Source: an uncultured bacterium (GTDB lineage: Bacteria > DUMJ01). From it: a stretch of 25,192 bases of DNA. Under the pieces are notes generated by a model, which saw only the letters and a program-made list of their open reading frames with translations, ran no database searches and was not told the DNA's origin. The position numbers were made by a program, and so were the translations under genes. This document shows positions 21,872-25,192 of the stretch, piece by piece (position 1 is the stretch's first letter; every line of letters begins with the position of its first letter). The stretch covers positions 1 through 25,192 of the forward strand of contig CALGNK010000031.1 in the NCBI GenBank assembly GCA_937958695.1, read 5' to 3'.

Positions 21872-21950
21872 GATAGATATATTTAGTCGAATAATGTATC
21901 TTATGTAAAGTAAAAGAAAGTATGCTTAAATTCAGCAAAATCTTTTTCTA

Positions 21951-21980
21951 TTGTCATCAAGATATCTTTTATGATATCCT
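21951..21980 (+). promoter_or_regulatory. Candidate promoter for the sugar transferase
   Basis: TTGTCA (21951-21956) and TATCCT (21975-21980) are separated by 18 bases in the only sizeable gap of the window. A new transcription start is expected here, but AT-rich DNA yields many such pairs, so support is weak. Confidence 0.3.
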
Positions 21981-21981
21981 T
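21959..21981. repeat. Small inverted repeat overlapping the candidate promoter
   Basis: GATATC occurs twice, at 21961-21966 and 21973-21978, separated by six bases, giving a six-base-pair stem; the flanking AA and CTT can extend it with a bulge. No T-run follows, so it is not a normal intrinsic terminator. It might be an operator half-site pair or chance. Confidence 0.3.
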
Positions 21982-22013
21982 ATAAACAACAAGGATAAAT
22001 TTTTTATTCAGCT

Positions 22014-23249
22014 ATGAATGTAAAAAATTTTTACAATAGCAAAAATGTATATAAATTTCTAAATGCACTTTGGTTCTTCATTATTATGCTAATCTCTTCC
22101 TATCTAGCCTGGGGAACTTTAAATTTTTGGAAAATGAGAGAAGGCATAATTATGGTATCCCTAGCTTTTACAATACATATCATCTCCTCTCTAATTATCT
22201 CAAGACTAGTCATATTCCCTAGGATCGAACATTTAGGGGTAGTCTTTACCATATTCAGTTTTACCTTTCTACTGGCTATTGGCTTTGTAGCAATAGGCAG
22301 ATTATACTACTCTAGAGCCTTTCTATTATCCTTTTATGTATTAGATGCTACCCTATTAATGGTATGTAATAGAAGAAAGAAGAAACTAAACCTAGGTATA
22401 ATTCCCTTCGAGCAATATGAAGACATATTAAAGATAGATAATATCAATTGGTATATATTGCAAGCCCCAAAGGATATAGCCCTAGATGGTATTGTGGTAT
22501 CATCCCCTGAAGATTTAACTCCTCAATGGTCTCAATACATAGTTACTCAAAGACTTAAAGGCATACCAATATACCGTGCTTCAGAGATATACGAGTCTAT
22601 GCTCGGGAGATTACCCCTTAGATATTTCTATGAAGAAATAATAGAGGACCTAAACCAGTCTCTTATTGTAAGATATACAAAGAGGTTATTTGACATTCTC
22701 TTTGCTTCCCTTCTCTGCCCTATTCTTCTCTTGCTTACCTTGATTATATCAGTATTTATAAAATTAGATTCGGAAGGTCCAGTATTCTTTAAACAGGAAA
22801 GGATTGGACAGGGAGGTAAGGTTTATAAGATTATAAAGTTTAGAACTATGTATAGAGATGCAGATATAGACAGACCCAGATTTACAGAAAAGGACGACCC
22901 TCGGATTACCCCTGTAGGAAGGATATTAAGGAGATTCCATTTAGATGAACTACCACAGGTATGGAACGTATTAAAAGGAGATATGAGTTTTATTGGTCCA
23001 AGGCCAGAGCAGGCGAAAATAGTCAGAGAATTTGAAAAAGAGATTCCCTTTTACAATTATAGACACTTAGTAAAGCCAGGTATAACAGGCTGGGCACAGG
23101 TAAACCAAGGTTATGCGGTTGGACTAATAGAGACAATAGAAAAGCTAGAATATGACTTATATTATGTAAAAAATCTATCTATATGGCTTGATATTGTAAT
23201 AGTAATCAAGACTATAAAGATGCTTATCACTACTTGGGGAGCTAGATAG
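22014..23249 (+). CDS. Polyprenyl-phosphate sugar-1-phosphate transferase (WcaJ/WbaP-like)
   Basis: This 411-residue membrane enzyme would load the first sugar phosphate onto undecaprenyl phosphate, starting a surface polysaccharide. Four hydrophobic helices (about 16-38, 45-67, 74-98, 103-117) precede a soluble linker. A re-entrant helix (about 224-250, KRLFDILFASLLCPILLLL) leads into the conserved catalytic domain: GPVFFKQERIGQGGKVYKIIKFRTM, LRRFHLDELPQVWNVLKGDMS, FIGPRPE, and KPGITGWAQVNQGYA. The Asp-Glu pair of LDELPQ is present. The donor sugar cannot be told. The ATG lacks a close Shine-Dalgarno site (AAGGA lies about 18 bases away). The stop directly abuts the stop of the opposing gene. 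Confidence 0.92.
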   Translation: MNVKNFYNSKNVYKFLNALWFFIIMLISSYLAWGTLNFWKMREGIIMVSLAFTIHIISSLIISRLVIFPRIEHLGVVFTIFSFTFLLAIGFVAIGRLYYSRAFLLSFYVLDATLLMVCNRRKKKLNLGIIPFEQYEDILKIDNINWYILQAPKDIALDGIVVSSPEDLTPQWSQYIVTQRLKGIPIYRASEIYESMLGRLPLRYFYEEIIEDLNQSLIVRYTKRLFDILFASLLCPILLLLTLIISVFIKLDSEGPVFFKQERIGQGGKVYKIIKFRTMYRDADIDRPRFTEKDDPRITPVGRILRRFHLDELPQVWNVLKGDMSFIGPRPEQAKIVREFEKEIPFYNYRHLVKPGITGWAQVNQGYAVGLIETIEKLEYDLYYVKNLSIWLDIVIVIKTIKMLITTWGAR

Positions 23250-24386
23250 TTAAATCTTTATATCTAAAACCTCTTGTATGACTTCTAAGTATTTATCAAT
23301 AATAATATTTTCGTCAAATTCTTCTATTGCCTTTTTTCTACTATGTCTTCCCATTTCACTTCTCTTTTCTTTTGGAAGCTCTATAAATCTAATCATAGCA
23401 TCGGTAAGAGACTTTACATCTTTAACCTTAACTAGGAATCCATTTTTACCATCCTCGACAACTTCCCTACATCCTGCGGTATCTGTAGTAATTATAGGCT
23501 TTCCCATAGAAATTGCCTCAAGAAGAGAACGAGGAATTCCTTCTCTGTATGAAGGTAAAACTACAACATCGCTCTGACAGATGAAGGGACGAACATCTTC
23601 AGCTACTCCTAGATATTTAATAATTCCCTTCCCCTCCCAATCTTTTATAGTTTCAATAGGAATTCTAGTAGGGTTTGCCCTATCTATTGTGCCTAAAAGC
23701 CAAAATTCTGTGTTGGGATATCTCTCCTTAACTCTTTTAGCAGACTCAACAAACTCTCCTATCCCCTTATCCCAGAGTAATCTAGCAATCAAAAGAAATA
23801 TAAATTTCTCATTTCTTTTAAGATACCCCTTACAGAACTCTGTTGAAAATAGTTCTGTATCTATTCCTTCGCCTTTTATTAACACTGCTTTATTGTGGTC
23901 AACTATTCTATCTTTGATGAAAAGCTCTTTATCTTCTCTATTCAAGAAAAAGACCCTCTCTGTAAAGCGAAATGAGAATCTATATAGATATTTAAGTGCT
24001 AATTGCATCATATTTTTATCGACAAAGAAAGAACCTAAACCTGTGACTACAGAGAAAGATTTTATTCTAGCCAATTTAGCTGAGATATTTCCAAGAATAT
24101 TTGGCTTTATAGTATAATGTAAGACTAAGAGAGGTTTTTCCTTCTTGTAAATCTTATACAACTCTAAAATAAGTAGTATGTTCTTAAATAAGCCTTTTTC
24201 TTCTCTCTTTAGAACCTCGACTGAGATATATCTAAAACCTTCTTTTATAAACTTCTCTGAGAAACTATCCTTTGGAGCAATACATACAATCTCGAAGCCC
24301 TTCTTTTTAAGTGCTTTCATAAGCCCAACTCTGAAATTATATAAATCACGAGACACATTAGCAACAAAAAGGATCTTATACGACAT
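23250..24386 (-). CDS. Family 4 glycosyltransferase, PglA/CapM-like
   Basis: The 378-residue GT-B enzyme opens with KILFVANVSRDLYNFRVGLMKAL and contains LHYTIKPNILGNISAKLA and VVTGLGSFF, a pattern typical of PglA/CapM-type transferases that extend undecaprenyl-linked sugars. The donor site is marked by LLIARLLWDKGIGEFVESA and the EX7E motif EGIPRSLLE, followed by MGKPIITTDTAGCREVV. It probably acts on the lipid-linked sugar made by the neighbouring transferase, although it lies on the opposite strand. It lies 30 bases downstream of the other minus-strand glycosyltransferase and is likely co-transcribed with it. AGGATAA precedes the ATG at about 6-12 bases. Confidence 0.92.
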   Translation of the reverse strand: MSYKILFVANVSRDLYNFRVGLMKALKKKGFEIVCIAPKDSFSEKFIKEGFRYISVEVLKREEKGLFKNILLILELYKIYKKEKPLLVLHYTIKPNILGNISAKLARIKSFSVVTGLGSFFVDKNMMQLALKYLYRFSFRFTERVFFLNREDKELFIKDRIVDHNKAVLIKGEGIDTELFSTEFCKGYLKRNEKFIFLLIARLLWDKGIGEFVESAKRVKERYPNTEFWLLGTIDRANPTRIPIETIKDWEGKGIIKYLGVAEDVRPFICQSDVVVLPSYREGIPRSLLEAISMGKPIITTDTAGCREVVEDGKNGFLVKVKDVKSLTDAMIRFIELPKEKRSEMGRHSRKKAIEEFDENIIIDKYLEVIQEVLDIKI

Positions 24387-24416
24387 CTTGGATTATCCTA
24401 TACCAATCTTATTCCC

Positions 24417-25192
24417 TTAATATAATTCGGAATAAATACAAATTAATTTTCTCTCCATAATCGCCCATGAAAAACTTTTCTCAAAAATAGACGAAACTCT
24501 CTTTGCAAAATCTTTTCTATAGTTAGTATTCCAAGATTCGAGTTCTTTTAGAATACCTTCAAGTTGAGCTTCTTCTCCATAATCTACAACAAATCCCAAG
24601 TTATAATTTCTTACTTTCTCGTCCATTCCAGTATTCTTTGCAACAATTATTGGTTTGCCAAGCATCATAGCTTCAAAAAGTTTATTGGCACTTGAATATC
24701 TATGATTTGGAATCTTTGGATCATAGGTTGCAAAAAGAACGTCACAACTTGAATAAATTCTTAATGTTTGTTCGTAGGGAATCCTTCCAACAAAAACTAT
24801 ATTATCTATAGATTTGCATTGTTCCTTTATAAGATCTTCATCTCCTCCAAATCCACCTAAGATTAGTTTCCAGTTCTTATTTCTTTTCACAACATTTATC
24901 ATTTCTAATAATCCTCTCTCTTTTTGAAGTAAACCTACATAACCAATTACAAGATTATTTTGATTGCCTTTCGTTTCAGTATTACCTTTATCCGCTGGTA
25001 AGCTATAGCTATCGGGAGAATTATAAATTACTACAAGTCTTTTTGGATGGGAACCTTCTATCTGCTTTAAACGAGACTCATCTGCAATAATTACTGCATC
25101 CGCAATTCTTATTAAAAATAGGTCTATTTTCTTTATAATTTTTTTAAAAATGTCTGGCACATTTCTAAGCATGTCAGCATAGAAATCAAAGA
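24417..25192 (-). CDS. Family 4 glycosyltransferase, C-terminal part (5' end beyond window)
   Basis: The minus-strand frame is open to the window edge, so the N-terminal half is missing; an in-window ATG at 25172 is probably internal because coding continues upstream of it. About 257 residues are visible. They include the linker ADAVIIADESRLKQI, the second Rossmann domain with VIGYVGLLQKERGLLEMINVV, LILGGFGGDEDLIKEQ, VGRIPYEQTLRIYSSCDVLFATYDP, and the EX7E-like region NKLFEAMMLGKPIIVAKNTGMDE. This is the pattern of GT4 enzymes. Substrate unknown. It is the upstream member of a minus-strand polysaccharide gene pair. Confidence 0.85.
   Translation of the reverse strand, partial: FDFYADMLRNVPDIFKKIIKKIDLFLIRIADAVIIADESRLKQIEGSHPKRLVVIYNSPDSYSLPADKGNTETKGNQNNLVIGYVGLLQKERGLLEMINVVKRNKNWKLILGGFGGDEDLIKEQCKSIDNIVFVGRIPYEQTLRIYSSCDVLFATYDPKIPNHRYSSANKLFEAMMLGKPIIVAKNTGMDEKVRNYNLGFVVDYGEEAQLEGILKELESWNTNYRKDFAKRVSSIFEKSFSWAIMERKLICIYSELY

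Noticed and set aside
21985-22008. ATAAATTTTTTAT stretch as an intrinsic terminator after the DUF3084 gene
   Set aside because: It has a T-run but no GC-containing stem before it; the nearby GATATC hairpin is too weak and about 13 bases away from the T-run.
23581-24117. Plus-strand frame of 178 codons
   Set aside because: It is antisense to the family 4 glycosyltransferase and has no recognisable domain; the minus-strand reading carries the GT4 motifs.

Overview
The window is a gene-dense stretch of an AT-rich chromosome from an outer-membrane-bearing (diderm) bacterium. Arginine is mostly AGA/AGG and the proteins are rich in Ile, Lys and Glu, a bias common in low-GC anaerobes and thermophiles. 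Two signals point to lineage. The order upp, wecB, atp genes, murA, and an rlmN gene next to a PASTA kinase-like gene, resemble Bacillota (Firmicutes). The BamA, Skp and LpxD-C-A-B genes show an LPS-bearing outer membrane. A diderm Bacillota relative, or a group such as Atribacterota or Synergistota, would fit; the sequence alone does not decide it.

Layout. From 1 to about 21.87 kb everything is on the plus strand, with overlaps or tiny gaps and no recognisable intrinsic terminator. It begins with the tail of rlmN, then a membrane protein made of a degenerate Ser/Thr kinase domain plus three PASTA domains. Next come two-subunit class I fumarase, uracil phosphoribosyltransferase and UDP-GlcNAc 2-epimerase. 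A complete F-type ATP synthase locus follows (atpZ, atpI, B, E, F, a fused delta-alpha gene, G, D, C), then murA. After a 50-base gap come the outer-membrane genes: bamA, skp, lpxD, lpxC, fabZ, lpxA, lpxB, an LpxB-like paralogue and a DUF3084 coiled-coil membrane protein. The only sizeable gap (142 bases, 21872-22013) precedes a polyprenyl-phosphate sugar transferase. That gene meets, head-on with zero spacing, two minus-strand family 4 glycosyltransferases; the second runs off the right edge.

The most unusual item is the single reading frame joining a full-length ATP synthase delta subunit to a nearly full-length alpha subunit. F1 needs three alpha but only one delta, so either the enzyme carries three delta domains, or the protein is processed, or free alpha is made by internal initiation. 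The c subunit has the two-carboxylate ion-site pattern (E31 and E64-S65) linked to sodium coupling. The PASTA protein has lost the kinase lysine, the HRD motif and the DFG motif, and there is no PP2C gene between it and rlmN, so it looks like a cell-wall sensor whose kinase half is now a scaffold.

Together the genes cover energy conversion (ATP synthase, fumarase), peptidoglycan precursors and sensing (MurA, PASTA protein), lipid A synthesis and outer-membrane assembly (Lpx, FabZ, BamA, Skp), and surface polysaccharide synthesis (WecB, sugar transferase, glycosyltransferases). No rRNA, tRNA, CRISPR array, insertion sequence or phage gene was seen.
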